DNA of 64,000 nucleotides from Dactylosporangium fulvum (GCF_025137375.1 NZ_CP073720.1:4240501-4304500), one strand, 5' to 3'. Numbered from the stretch's first letter, positions 7,084 to 15,535 are shown. The notes: a model not told the origin generated them from the letters alone. Translations and numbers: made by a program.

Positions 7084-8361
7084 ATGAGTGCCGACAACTT
7101 CGCCGACGGGCACAAGGATGACAGCGCGGGTGACACCGCTGCCAAGCCCGTGGACAAGGGCGACGGCCTCGGCGGCGAGACGGTGGTCATCGGCGGCGCG
7201 GGCGACGGTTCCGGTGGCGAGACGGTGGTCATCGCGGACGCCGGCAGGACCGATGCCCTCGGCGGGGAGACGGTCGTCATCGGCGCCATGGGCGCCGGCG
7301 CGGACACCAGTGACGGCCTGAGCGGCGAGACGGTGGTCATCGGCGGCGCGGGCGCGGACCTGGGCGAGGAGACCGTTGTCATCGCGGACGCCGGCAGGAC
7401 CGACAGCCTCGGCGGGGAGACGGTCGTCATCCGGCACCCGGGCGCGGCCGGTCCAGCGTCGGCGGGTGCGGTCGCGGATGGCCCGGCGGATGCGATCGCC
7501 GGTGGCGCTGCCGCCGGGCCCGTCGCCCGGCGCCGGTATCTGCGTTGGGCGGTCCCCGCCGCTGCCGGGATTCTCCTCGCCGCGGTCCTGTCGATCGTCC
7601 TGGTCACGCAGGTCGGCGGCAACGCCGCCTGCGCCGCGCCGATCAGCGGCAAGGCGTCCTACTACAGCACCAACCGCAACGGTATGTGCAACCTCGGCGC
7701 GCCGTCCACCGACGCCTACGTGGCGATCGGCCCGGCCGAATACGCGGGCGGGTCCGCCTGCGGGTCGTATCTCACCGTGACCGGGCCCAACGGCACCACG
7801 ACCACCGTGCAGGTCGTCGACCAGTGCCCGTCCTGCCCGCGCGGGAAGATCGACCTCAGCAAGGCGGCGTTCGGGCGGATCGGCGAGCTCAGCGCCGGCA
7901 TCATCCCGGTCACCTACGAGCCGGCCCGTGACCCCGAGGTGCCGGGCCCGCTGCGGGTGAAGCTCAAGGGCGGCACCAACCGGTCGTCGCTCACCGCTGT
8001 CGTCGACAACCACGGCAACCCCCTCGCCGCGGTCGAACTGGAGACGCCGACCGGCTGGACCCCGCTGCGCCGTGGTGTCGACAACGTCTGGACCGGGCCC
8101 TCCGGTGTCGTCCCGGCGCCCGTCACGCTGCGGATCTCCGACGTCTACGGGCACCAGGCCGTCGTCGGCGGGCTCGCGCTCGGGCCGTCGGACTTCCAGC
8201 AGACCGGCACACACCTGTACGGACCCGAGGCGTCGCCGTCTGCCGCACCGTCCGAGTCGCCGTCGGCGGAGGCGACGGCCTCACCGTCGGCGGCAGCGTC
8301 GGTCATCGCCGCCGACGCCTCAGGTGCGCCGGCCGGCGGAGCCCCCGCACCCAGTTGCTGA
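7084..8361 (+). CDS. membrane-anchored expansin-like protein with cytoplasmic ETVVI repeats
   Basis: This is a 425-residue protein. Residues ~20-120 contain six copies of a G(G/E)ETVVI motif. A basic stretch (ARRRYLRW) precedes one membrane helix at ~152-178. Outside the membrane lie a double-psi beta-barrel domain (ISGKASYYS, VVDQCPSCPRGKIDLS) and a second beta-sandwich domain at ~288-378, the two-domain architecture of bacterial expansins (EXLX/YoaJ). A low-complexity S/P/A tail ends in Cys. Expansins loosen polysaccharide networks without hydrolysis. The repeats fall on the cytoplasmic side and present regularly spaced threonines that could be kinase/FHA targets (inference). A 150-base in-frame duplication generated part of the repeat array. 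Confidence 0.8.
   Translation: MSADNFADGHKDDSAGDTAAKPVDKGDGLGGETVVIGGAGDGSGGETVVIADAGRTDALGGETVVIGAMGAGADTSDGLSGETVVIGGAGADLGEETVVIADAGRTDSLGGETVVIRHPGAAGPASAGAVADGPADAIAGGAAAGPVARRRYLRWAVPAAAGILLAAVLSIVLVTQVGGNAACAAPISGKASYYSTNRNGMCNLGAPSTDAYVAIGPAEYAGGSACGSYLTVTGPNGTTTTVQVVDQCPSCPRGKIDLSKAAFGRIGELSAGIIPVTYEPARDPEVPGPLRVKLKGGTNRSSLTAVVDNHGNPLAAVELETPTGWTPLRRGVDNVWTGPSGVVPAPVTLRISDVYGHQAVVGGLALGPSDFQQTGTHLYGPEASPSAAPSESPSAEATASPSAAASVIAADASGAPAGGAPAPSC
7168..7430 (+). repeat. in-frame tandem repeats encoding GETVVI units
   Basis: Six copies of a short unit ending GAGACGGT(G/C)GTCATC occur here. The segment beginning ATCGCGGACGCCGGCAGGAC at 7231 recurs at 7381, exactly 150 bases (50 codons) later, with very few substitutions. 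This indicates a recent unit duplication that kept the reading frame. Confidence 0.85.
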
Positions 8362-8376
8362 CGCGACCACCGTCCT

Positions 8377-8404
8377 ATGCCGGTGGGCGCTTTGCGACCG
8401 GCAT
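8377..8404 (+). terminator. hairpin downstream of the expansin-like gene
   Basis: ATGCCGGT at 8377-8384 pairs with ACCGGCAT at 8397-8404 around a 12-base loop, 15 bases after the stop codon. There is no T-run, as is common for actinobacterial terminators. Confidence 0.45.
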
Positions 8405-8530
8405 GCGTGCCGATAGATCTCCGCTCGACACGCTTGCGAACGGCTTCCTCGAAGGCCCGGGCGGGGGTATACCCCGGCGGCGAACGGTGATCGACGGCGG
8501 ATCGGCGGGGCCGCGGGCATAGTTCCCACC

Positions 8531-9418
8531 ATGGAGGGGACATTCCACGACGATCTGCGAGACTTCTGGCGGCTCGCCGGCCCGGTCTACGAAGCCGACC
8601 CGGTGCGGCACACCGTCGCCCTCAGCGTCCTGGCTGCCGAGCGCGCCAGGCCGAATGACTCCCCGTTTCCCGTGATGCAGTTCTTCACATTCCAGGTCGC
8701 GGCGGAGGCGGTCGGCGCCGCGTTCCGCACCCCGCCCCGGCCGCTCCATGTCAGCGGCATCCCGCTGCAGTACATCCCCGAGATCGTTTCCCGTTGGCAT
8801 GCGACCGATCCGGGGCTCACCGGCGTCACCGGCCCTCGTGCGATCGCCGAGGCGTTCGCCATTGAGTGGACGCGCATCACCGGCACCCAGAGCAGGACTG
8901 TGACGGACCAGATGCTCTATCGGCTCGGTGAACTCGCGCCGCCGGCCTCGGTGCCTGGCCGGCCACGGCTCGCCGATCCGGATGATCTGCCGTTGCTTAC
9001 CGGGTACCGGCAAGGATTCGACCGGGACACGCACACCCGGTCCCGACGTAGCACCGAGGTCGTGAAGGCCGACATCGCTTGGTGGCTCGACCTTGGCTAT
9101 GGATTCGTGTTGTGGGAGGTGGACGGCGAGCCGGTGTCGCTCGCTGTGGCCAGAAGTCCCGTGCTCGAGATGAGCCGGATCGCGGTGGTCTACACGCCGC
9201 CAGAGGCACGTGGCCACGGGTACGCGTCGGCCGCCACCGCGTCAGCCGCCCGGTGGGCGATCGACGCTGGTGCTGAGCACGTGCTGCTCCACACGGATCT
9301 GGCCAACCCGACCTCCAACGCCATCTACCAACGCATCGGCTTCCGGCCAGTGGACGACTGCGTCGAGCTGGAGTTCACGGAGGCCAAAGTCGCCAAAGCG
9401 ACGGATTCTTCCGGTTGA
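8531..9418 (+). CDS. GNAT-family N-acetyltransferase
   Basis: This 295-residue protein has a C-terminal GNAT domain (residues ~150-290): motif A region VVYTPPEARGHGYASAATAS, then the strand/helix HTDLANPTSNAIYQRIGFRP characteristic of the fold's end. The N-terminal ~140 residues are a divergent helical region seen in two-part acetyltransferases. Acceptor is unknown. ATG 8531 is supported by a CATAGT -10 (8518-8523) seven bases upstream, implying a leaderless transcript. Confidence 0.83.
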   Translation: MEGTFHDDLRDFWRLAGPVYEADPVRHTVALSVLAAERARPNDSPFPVMQFFTFQVAAEAVGAAFRTPPRPLHVSGIPLQYIPEIVSRWHATDPGLTGVTGPRAIAEAFAIEWTRITGTQSRTVTDQMLYRLGELAPPASVPGRPRLADPDDLPLLTGYRQGFDRDTHTRSRRSTEVVKADIAWWLDLGYGFVLWEVDGEPVSLAVARSPVLEMSRIAVVYTPPEARGHGYASAATASAARWAIDAGAEHVLLHTDLANPTSNAIYQRIGFRPVDDCVELEFTEAKVAKATDSSG

Positions 9419-9454
9419 CCACATCCTCGGAGGAGGTACGTTCAGTTCACACCC

Positions 9455-10132
9455 GTGTCCGCCGCCCTGCAGGCGCCTGTGGCGAAACTCGGCGGCCAGC
9501 CGTTCTGGTGGGACGCCCCAGCGTGGCCGCTGTCGCGCAGCACCGGTGAGCCGATGACGTTCGTCGGGCAGTTTCCCGTGCCGGGCAGCCCGGCACGGCT
9601 GGCGTACCTGTTCATGACCGACGATGACATTGCAGGCGGTGTCTTTCCTGAGACCTACCGACCCGATGTCGGCGAGAACGCGCTGCTGATCCAGCCGGGT
9701 GGCCGTGTCCCGTCGTGGCTGGCGGTCACCGAAGCGACAACCGGTCCTTCGCTGTGGCGACGCGAGCCCACCTGGCACGACCGCACGCTCGTTGAACTCG
9801 CGGTCGAATTCCTTCCGTTCGAACAGGAAGCAGAGGCCGTCCTCGACGCGGAGATCGCCGGCCAGGATGCCGAACGCCGTGGGACGCTGCCGGACCCGTC
9901 ACTTGTGCCGCGTGAGGAGATTCTTCCGAACAGTTACTTGGGTGGCAGGATCCGCCTATGGCAGCCGACGGTGCTACCAATTGACGCCGGCTGGCGGTTC
10001 TTCTTCCAACTTGACGGCGGTGAAGGTTACGACGCCGCCGATCCGTACACGCTCAACTTCGGCGGTGGCACGGGGTACGCCTTTCTCAGCCCAGACCGTC
10101 GAGAAGGACGGTTCTTCTGGGACTGTGCATGA
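9455..10132 (+). CDS. YwqG-like DUF1963 protein
   Basis: This 225-residue protein starts with GTG. It shows the DUF1963/YwqG pattern: KLGGQPFWWDAPAWPLSRST at the N-terminus, PMTFVGQFPV, then YLFMTDDD and, near the C-terminus, FFFQLDGGEGYDAADPYTLN and GGGTGYAFLSPD. These proteins fold into a beta-rich domain of unknown function. It follows the GNAT gene by 36 bases on the same strand. Confidence 0.75.
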   Translation: MSAALQAPVAKLGGQPFWWDAPAWPLSRSTGEPMTFVGQFPVPGSPARLAYLFMTDDDIAGGVFPETYRPDVGENALLIQPGGRVPSWLAVTEATTGPSLWRREPTWHDRTLVELAVEFLPFEQEAEAVLDAEIAGQDAERRGTLPDPSLVPREEILPNSYLGGRIRLWQPTVLPIDAGWRFFFQLDGGEGYDAADPYTLNFGGGTGYAFLSPDRREGRFFWDCA

Positions 10133-10426
10133 ACTGCCGGCCCGCAGCTGTGACCAGACACCGGTCAGGCGCTCGGCGACTTCACCAGAGCCGACCCGCT
10201 GCTGCAGTTCGGGCCGCCCACACCGCGCTCTCTGGCCCCAGGCTGTTTGTTCAAACACCGTCAGGCTGAGCGGTCGTGATACGAATCAACTCGGGCGAGC
10301 CCGCCCGGCACAACCGCCTCCGATCGGCGCCTCTGGCGGCGCAGCGCTACCACGTGGCGGCTTGGCCATCGAGCCGTTGTTGTCGCCGTGATTATCAACG
10401 TCGCGGCAGTCCACCACTCCGTCGCT

Positions 10427-10726
10427 ATGTCCGACGAGGGCCCGCTGCTCGTCGACGGCAGCCGCACGCTGTTCGCCGTCGGCCCGGACTGGGTCGAGGG
10501 CCGCGACTTCCCGGCCGGGACCGCCGACTGGAACGTCGGTCACATCCGGCTGGTGACCGACGGTTCCCTCGCAGACGCCGAGCGCGTGATCGACGAGCTG
10601 GCGGAGCAAGGGGTCGAGCTCGACCGGCTCGACGAGCCCGAGCGCAACCCGCTGCCGTTCGGCGAGGTGCTGACGGTCTGGGAGGACCTGCACGGCCAGT
10701 GGGACGCGGCGATCATCAGGCTCTGA
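10427..10726 (+). CDS. hypothetical protein (99 aa)
   Basis: This small soluble protein begins MSDEGPLLVDGSRTLFAVGP and ends WDAAIIRL. An upstream in-frame GTG (10388) would add 13 residues. I recognise no family. Codon bias is normal. It ends immediately before an IS701 transposase fragment, so it is probably an intact small gene that received the insertion downstream. Confidence 0.5.
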   Translation: MSDEGPLLVDGSRTLFAVGPDWVEGRDFPAGTADWNVGHIRLVTDGSLADAERVIDELAEQGVELDRLDEPERNPLPFGEVLTVWEDLHGQWDAAIIRL

Positions 10727-10735
10727 GCCGGGCCT

Positions 10736-10940
10736 TCCGTGCTCACCTGCGGCAATACCGGCTGGGTTATGTGCTGGCCGTGTCTCGCGGTCACCGGGCT
10801 CCGCTCGACGGTGGCAAGACCCGGGTTCGCGCCGACCGGGTCGCCACCGGCCTATCCGACTCGGCATGGCAACGCCGCTCAGCTGGCACCGGGTCGAAGG
10901 GCCTCCGCTGCTACGTCCGGGCCTGGCTGGATGAGGTCAC
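10736..10940 (+). pseudogene. IS701-family transposase fragment
   Basis: One frame reads AHLRQYRLGYVLAVSRGHRA, then DRVATGLSDSAWQRRSAGTG and SKGLRCYVRAWLDEV. This matches the internal core of IS701-family DDE transposases (the GYVLAV and WQR-SAG-G-KG-R-Y blocks). No start, no N-terminal or C-terminal parts and no intact catalytic triad are present. The fragment abuts the 3' end of the minus-strand MFS gene. Confidence 0.72.
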
Positions 10941-12143
10941 CACCGACGCCGATCCCGACGACGTCGGCCACCACGGCCTCAGTGAAGCCAGAGCGCCGAG
11001 CAGGATGAGGGCTGCCGCGATGAGCGCGCCCGTGCCGTAGGCCCATGCCGGGGTCGAGTTGTCCAGGACGACTCCGACAAGGGCAGAGGCCGCCGCCGCG
11101 CCCGCATTCACAGCGGTATTGACCCAGGTGTGTGCCTCCATGCGCGTCTCGTCGCCGGTCAGGGTGTCGGCGACGAGGTAGCCGGACACCATCGCGGGAG
11201 CGAGCGCGAGCCCGGCGACGATGAGGCCGAGTGCGAGAAGGGCGCCGGAGGGCAGTACGGCGAGGGCGGCGCAGGCCGCCGTCATCGCGGCCGCGAGGCC
11301 GAGCAGTCGCGCGCGTGCCGATGAGCGCCAGTTGCGCGCACCGTAGGTGAGGCCGCCGATGCCGCTGCCGAGCGCGAGAGCACCGAGCAGGAGTCCGGCG
11401 AGCGTGTCGTCGGGGACCACCTGTGCGGGGACGATGACGCCGATGCTTCCGACCACGATGCCGGTCGAAGCGGTCAAAAGGAGGGTGGGCACAAAACCCC
11501 GAACGCCGAGCAACCGTGGTCGGGCTGCGCTCTGTGACGCGGACGAAGCACCCGGCGGCGGGCTGGTCGCCTTCGCGGTCATGAGGAAGCAGCCGACAAG
11601 CGCGAGCATGGCAGAGGTCGCGAGGCCCGCCTGTGGGACGGTAAGTGCCATGACGAGCCCGGCGACGACCGGCCCGAGTGCGTAGACAACCTCCTCGCTG
11701 ACGGCATCCAGGCTGTAGGCGCGAGCGACCTGGCCGGGGTCGGCGACCAGGAGCCTCCACCGCATCCGCATGGCCGCGCCCACGGGCGGAGCCGACAACC
11801 CTGCCGCCGCCGCACAGGTGACCAGGACGAACTCCGCCGCTCCTGACGTGGCGCTCACGACAAGGGCGGTGACTCCTACCGTGTAGCCGACCGCCAAGAG
11901 GCGAAGGCCGAACCGCTGCCCCGTGCGGTCCACGAGACGGGCGCGGAACGGTGCGGCGACGACATTGGCGAGGCCCAGCGCCCCGCTCGCGAGGCCTGCC
12001 ACCGCATACGAACCGGTAACGTGGGCGACCAGGACGACGCAACTGAGTGTGACCGTGGCGAAGGACATCCGCCCCAGCGCCGAGGGGATGAACACACGCC
12101 ATGCGCCCGATGCGTTCAGGATGGCGAGGTAGGAGCGACCCAT
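10911..12143 (-). CDS. MFS transporter, probable drug efflux
   Basis: This ~410-residue protein with about 12 hydrophobic segments starts MGRSYLAILNASGAWRVFIP. The MFS A-like loop after TM2 reads FRARLVDRTGQRFGLRLL. Its ATG overlaps the stop codon of the upstream ArsR-type regulator by one base (TGATG at 12141-12145), a typical translationally coupled regulator-efflux pair. The C-terminal end overlaps the IS701 scar, so the last ~10 residues may have been altered by the insertion. Substrate is unknown. Confidence 0.82.
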   Translation of the reverse strand: MGRSYLAILNASGAWRVFIPSALGRMSFATVTLSCVVLVAHVTGSYAVAGLASGALGLANVVAAPFRARLVDRTGQRFGLRLLAVGYTVGVTALVVSATSGAAEFVLVTCAAAAGLSAPPVGAAMRMRWRLLVADPGQVARAYSLDAVSEEVVYALGPVVAGLVMALTVPQAGLATSAMLALVGCFLMTAKATSPPPGASSASQSAARPRLLGVRGFVPTLLLTASTGIVVGSIGVIVPAQVVPDDTLAGLLLGALALGSGIGGLTYGARNWRSSARARLLGLAAAMTAACAALAVLPSGALLALGLIVAGLALAPAMVSGYLVADTLTGDETRMEAHTWVNTAVNAGAAAASALVGVVLDNSTPAWAYGTGALIAAALILLGALASLRPWWPTSSGSASVVTSSSQART

Positions 12144-12144
12144 C

Positions 12145-12649
12145 ACGGCTCCCTGACGCGGAACACCGCGAGCGAGGCCGCCAGGCGCACGCTACCGTCG
12201 CCCGGCGGGCGCGCTCCGGCGTGCAGCAGTTTCCCCAACTCCCTTGCGAGTTCTACGGCGCGCTCAGCGGTATCGGCGTCGACCCAACCCTCGAAGTCGG
12301 TGAACACGGGCACCGAGTCCGGGGCCGCATCGAGCGCACGCCGCGCCAGTTCCTGCCCCATTCCCTGCGCGAGCAGACGGAAGTCCGCGTCCATTCGCAA
12401 GCGCTCACCGGATGCCGGGTTGTGGCGGTAGAGCTTCGCCACCCCGCCCCGGATTCGCTCCTCTCCGGCCAACTCGACCAGACCGGCCTCGCGGAGCTTG
12501 CGCAGGTGAAAACTGACGTTCGCCGCGCTCTCGCCGAGGCGCCGGGCGATCTCCGATGCACTGAGTTGTTCGCCTGACAGCAGCGACAAGATCCGAAGCC
12601 GCAGCGGATGGGCCACCGCACGTAGGCCGAGGCCCTCACTCTCAAACAT
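12145..12649 (-). CDS. ArsR/HTH_20-type transcriptional regulator
   Basis: This ~168-residue protein (stop codon read at 12143-12145) has an N-terminal winged helix: AVAHPLRLRILSLLSGEQLS, then EIARRLGESAANVSFHLRKL and the wing LVELAGEERIRGGVAKLYR. The C-terminal ~80 residues form a helical dimerisation/ligand part. The start ATG 12649 is preceded by TACCCT (12657-12662, read on the minus strand) at seven bases, indicating leaderless transcription. A near-palindrome TA-C-TTAA-G-TA (12649-12662) over this promoter is the likely operator. It probably represses itself and the MFS gene with which it overlaps. Confidence 0.82.
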
Positions 12650-12662
12650 ATCTTTAAGGGTA
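12649..12662 (-). promoter_or_regulatory. leaderless promoter and probable operator of the ArsR-MFS pair
   Basis: Read on the minus strand, the sequence TACCCTTAAAGATA is an imperfect palindrome containing a -10 (TACCCT) that ends seven bases before the ATG. A repressor bound here would cover both -10 and start site. Confidence 0.55.
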
Positions 12663-13122
12663 GCGGATCGCGTCCGTTCACCGCCAAGGTCGTCAAGATC
12701 CCGGATAGGTACCGGCCTGGTCTCGCATGCCTTCGTCGCGCGTCGCGCTGTGGTACGGCCTTGGCCACGAGATGCTCATCGACGGCAGCCTGCTGACGGT
12801 CGAGGACCTGCGTCAGATCGTGCAGCGGACCGGTGCATGGTCGGTGCCGCTGCCGGACAACTACCGTCCTTCGGACGACGACCGTGAGTCACGGTGTACC
12901 GCGTTCCGTCGCCGACGGCCAAGACCTGACGGCATGCCGGCGGATACCCGAGCCAGCGGGTCTGCGGGGCTGGCGAGTTGAGTGCGCCAGCTATCGTCTT
13001 GGTGGCGGGCGTTGTTCTGGTGAGTCCGGCCTGCTGCACGGCCGTGCGCTCGGCGGTGGAGCGCCGCGCCGGTGATTTCGCCGCCACAAGCTTGTTCGAT
13101 CCGAAGGGGAGCGGGGGGACTA
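12663..13122. other. intergenic region without a convincing gene
   Basis: A plus-strand reading frame at 12727-12981 begins MPSSRVALWYGLGHEMLIDG and looks protein-like for about 45 residues before degenerating into R-rich sequence. It may be a gene remnant, but no family was recognised. The rest shows no motif I can support. Confidence 0.35.
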
Positions 13123-13428
13123 TTGAAGCGGGTACGGACATTCGGCGCGGCCGCGTCGGCTGTGGCGATGATGCTGGCACTGGCCGGCTGCTCGGACCAG
13201 CTCGGAGACCGCGGCGGCAAGGACGGTGCCGCCCCCGACAAGATCTCCGACGTCGACTACGTCGAGGTCTACCGCAACGCGGACAACTTCCCAAACGTGG
13301 CCCGCATCTGCATCCGTGGGATCGCGTTCGCGGCGACCTCCAGTGGTCCTCGCGGCGAAGACTCCAACGCTGCCCCGTCGTTGGTTCGAGTTCCCGAATG
13401 GGACCCCACCTGCCCGAGTGCCAAGTGA
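13123..13428 (+). CDS. small lipoprotein A of a tandem pair
   Basis: This 101-residue protein starts with TTG after a strong G-rich ribosome site. A signal peptide ends in the lipobox LALAGC, so it is a predicted lipoprotein exposed outside the membrane. The mature part contains DKISDVDYVEVYRNADNFPN followed by a conserved Cys (CIRGIAFA) and a C-terminal Cys (DPTCPSAK), which could form a disulfide. I do not recognise the family. Its stop overlaps the start of the next gene by four bases, and the two mature domains are nearly identical. Confidence 0.75.
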   Translation: MKRVRTFGAAASAVAMMLALAGCSDQLGDRGGKDGAAPDKISDVDYVEVYRNADNFPNVARICIRGIAFAATSSGPRGEDSNAAPSLVRVPEWDPTCPSAK

Positions 13429-13631
13429 CCCGGCGGCGCGGGCGGACGCTCGCCGCACTGACCGTCTTGTTGCTGGCGCTGGCGGGCTGCTCGGACCAGC
13501 TCGGCGACCGCGGCGGCAAGGAGGGTGCCGCCCCCGACAAGATCTCCGACGTCGACTACGTCGAGGTCTACCGCAACGCGGACAACTTCCCAAATGTGGC
13601 GCTGGTCTGCATTCGCGGGATCGCGTTCGCA
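13174..13631 (+). repeat. direct repeat from lipoprotein gene duplication
   Basis: The segments 13174-13332 and 13473-13631 are nearly identical at the DNA level, including third codon positions. That indicates recent duplication or ongoing gene conversion. Confidence 0.85.
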
Positions 13632-13790
13632 ACCACGGCCAGCCGCGAGGGCATGAGCGCTCCAGCGCTGATTCGCATGCAGGAGTGGGACGGACGCTGC
13701 CGCGCCGTTACCGGCGGAGCATCACAGTCCCCGGCGCCGGCTACGCCATCCGCGTCCACCACCGCAGGCAGCCCTTCCCCCGCCTCGTGA
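13425..13790 (+). CDS. small lipoprotein B of a tandem pair
   Basis: This 121-residue protein starts with GTG at a GTGA overlap with lipoprotein A. It has signal peptide and lipobox LALAGCSDQL. From the lipobox through GIAFA the protein matches lipoprotein A almost residue for residue, and the DNA is nearly identical over ~155 bases at an offset of 299. The C-terminus differs: it extends into an S/P/T/A-rich tail (ASTTAGSPSPAS). The pair is a recent tandem duplication with diverged ends. Function is unknown. Confidence 0.75.
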   Translation: MTRRRGRTLAALTVLLLALAGCSDQLGDRGGKEGAAPDKISDVDYVEVYRNADNFPNVALVCIRGIAFATTASREGMSAPALIRMQEWDGRCRAVTGGASQSPAPATPSASTTAGSPSPAS

Positions 13791-14007
13791 CACAGCAGTG
13801 CGAGGGCGAACATGGGGGAGTCCGCGGGCACCGCGGCGCTGGTGCACGTCGAGCAGCAGGCGGACGTCCGCGTGCCGCAGTCGTTGCAGGAAGGACTCGC
13901 CGTCAAAGCCGTAGACGCCGATTGTCGCCATGCTGAGCACCGGAAATCACCCACCTGCTGCTCGTGCCGGTTCAACCGGCAGCCCTACCTGATGCGGCGA
14001 GGTCGCA

Positions 14008-14403
14008 TCACGCGACGGCGGTCCCCTCGAGCTCGACCATCAGGGTGGGGATCGCCAGCCGTGTCACCCCGAGCATCGTGGTGGTCGGCGCTACCCCGGC
14101 GGCGCCCAACCTCGACGCCAGCACGCCGTAGTGCTCGAAGAGCCGATCGACGTCGGTGGTGTAGACGTTGAGCCGGACGAGGTCCGCGAGGGACATGGCG
14201 GCCTCGCCGAGAACGGCCTCCAGGTTGTCGAGGCTCAGCGCCAACTGTGCCGCCATGTCATCGGCATGCTGGGGCTTGCCGTCGCCGCTCATCGCGGTCT
14301 GCCCGGAGCAGTACAGGGTCCGGGTGTGCCCGGAGACGATCTCACCCTGGTTGTACCCCAACTCCACCGACCACGTCCACGGGTTGACCGGCGATCGATC
14401 CAT
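14008..14403 (-). CDS. RidA (YjgF/YER057c/UK114) family protein
   Basis: This 131-residue protein begins MDRSPVNPWTWSVELGYNQG. It has RidA-family features: VSGHTRTLYCSGQTAMSGDG, QLALSLDNLEAVLGEAAMSL and the C-terminal VTRLAIPTLMVELEGTAVA. RidA enzymes hydrolyse reactive enamine/imine intermediates; this one belongs to a divergent subgroup because the usual RidA arginine context is not clear. It is divergent from the WYL regulator with 118 bases between starts, which contain a perfect palindrome. Confidence 0.85.
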   Translation of the reverse strand: MDRSPVNPWTWSVELGYNQGEIVSGHTRTLYCSGQTAMSGDGKPQHADDMAAQLALSLDNLEAVLGEAAMSLADLVRLNVYTTDVDRLFEHYGVLASRLGAAGVAPTTTMLGVTRLAIPTLMVELEGTAVA

Positions 14404-14481
14404 TACGATCTCAGCTCCATTCGTCGAGAGCGTGGGCACGCTGGGACTCAAACCCACGTGCCGGTGAGCCTCTCAGCCAAT

Positions 14482-14500
14482 CACGACATCCTGTGTCGTG
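14482..14500. promoter_or_regulatory. operator palindrome between RidA and WYL regulator genes
   Basis: CACGACA-TCCTG-TGTCGTG is a perfect seven-base inverted repeat with a five-base spacer. It lies ten bases upstream of the CATAGT -10 (14510-14515) of the WYL gene, which itself is six bases before ATG 14522. Position and symmetry fit a dimeric regulator site controlling both divergent genes. Confidence 0.65.
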
Positions 14501-14521
14501 TATTTCTGGCATAGTTTTCGT

Positions 14522-15502
14522 ATGCGGGCCGACCGGTTGGTCTCGCTGGTGCTGCTGCTGCGCCAGCGCGGTCAGCTGACGGCGGCCACGCTGGCCCGCG
14601 AGCTGGAGGTATCCACCCGCACCGTGCTGCGCGACATCGAGGCGCTGTCCGCGGCCGGCGTCCCGGTCTACGCCGAACGCGGCCGGCACGGCGGCTTCGC
14701 GTTGCTGCCCGGCTTCCAGACCGAGCTCACCGGACTGAACCACGACGAAGCGCTCGCCCTGCTGGTCGCCGGATCGCGGCGCGGCGCGCAGGCATTCGGT
14801 CTCGGCTCCGCGCTCGCTTCGGCCATGCTCAAGGTGGTCGACGCGCTGCCCGAAAGCTATCGGGACACCGCGGCCGGCGCGATCGAGCGATTGCTCATCG
14901 ACCCGGAGACCGACCTCCTCTCGCGCCGGCTGGTCGCCGAGGAGGTGTCCGACACCATCGTGGCCGAGGTTCGGCGCGCGGTGTTCGCCGGACACAAGCT
15001 GCGCATCCACTACGCGGCTGTGGGTCAGACCCCGAAGTGGCGCACGGTGGATCCGATCGGCCTGGTCACCGTGCGCGACCAGGGCTACTTGCTGGCGATG
15101 AAATCAGGCGTGGACCGCACCTACCGGCTGTCCCGGGTCTTGGCCGCCGAGGAACTCGCCGAACCCGCACAGCGACCGGACCGGGTCGATCTGGACCGGG
15201 CCTGGCAGGAACGCAGCACGCGGTTTCGGACCGGCGGCGACCAAGTCACCGTGCTGGTCCGGGTGAACCCGACGCGGCGAGAGGACTTGGTGGGCACCGC
15301 GCTGGCCGTCCACGCGGAGGAAGCCGACACAGACGGCTGGCTGCGGCTGGAGGTGACCTTCCAAGATCCGAGACACGCCGAATGGGCGCTGTGGCAGCTC
15401 GCCACGAACGCGGAAGCCCTGGCCCCGCAGTGGTTGCGCACCGCCCTGCGCAACCGCGCCGCCGCGATCGCCACCTGCTACGAAGTGTCAGCTGAGAGGT
15501 GA
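14522..15502 (+). CDS. YafY-type HTH-WYL transcriptional regulator
   Basis: This 326-residue protein has an N-terminal HTH_11/DeoR-like domain (RADRLVSLVLLLRQRGQLTA, then LEVSTRTVLRDIEALSAAGV) and a central WYL domain (residues ~140-220, with LRIHYAAVGQTPKWRTVDPI and GYLLAMKSGVDRTYRLSRVL). A WCX C-terminal extension follows. WYL regulators sense small ligands or nucleic acids. Here the divergent RidA gene is the obvious target. The start is supported by a -10 six bases upstream. Confidence 0.9.
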   Translation: MRADRLVSLVLLLRQRGQLTAATLARELEVSTRTVLRDIEALSAAGVPVYAERGRHGGFALLPGFQTELTGLNHDEALALLVAGSRRGAQAFGLGSALASAMLKVVDALPESYRDTAAGAIERLLIDPETDLLSRRLVAEEVSDTIVAEVRRAVFAGHKLRIHYAAVGQTPKWRTVDPIGLVTVRDQGYLLAMKSGVDRTYRLSRVLAAEELAEPAQRPDRVDLDRAWQERSTRFRTGGDQVTVLVRVNPTRREDLVGTALAVHAEEADTDGWLRLEVTFQDPRHAEWALWQLATNAEALAPQWLRTALRNRAAAIATCYEVSAER

Positions 15503-15535
15503 AGGGCGATGCACCTGCCAGGCGAGGAGTGTGGG

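Noticed and set aside
7168..7430. Short regularly spaced repeats considered as a CRISPR-like array
   Set aside because: Repeats are in-frame, lie inside an expressed gene, vary in spacing and encode a peptide motif; no cas genes are present.
12727..12981. An 84-codon plus-strand frame starting MPSSRVALWYGLGHEMLIDG
   Set aside because: Only the first half looks protein-like, the end is R-rich and no family or good ribosome site is visible; mentioned only in the intergenic note.
14432..14457. T-arm-like sequence (TGGGTTTGAGTCCCA on the minus strand) suggesting a tRNA 3' end
   Set aside because: No matching acceptor, D-arm or anticodon arm could be assembled around it; likely chance.
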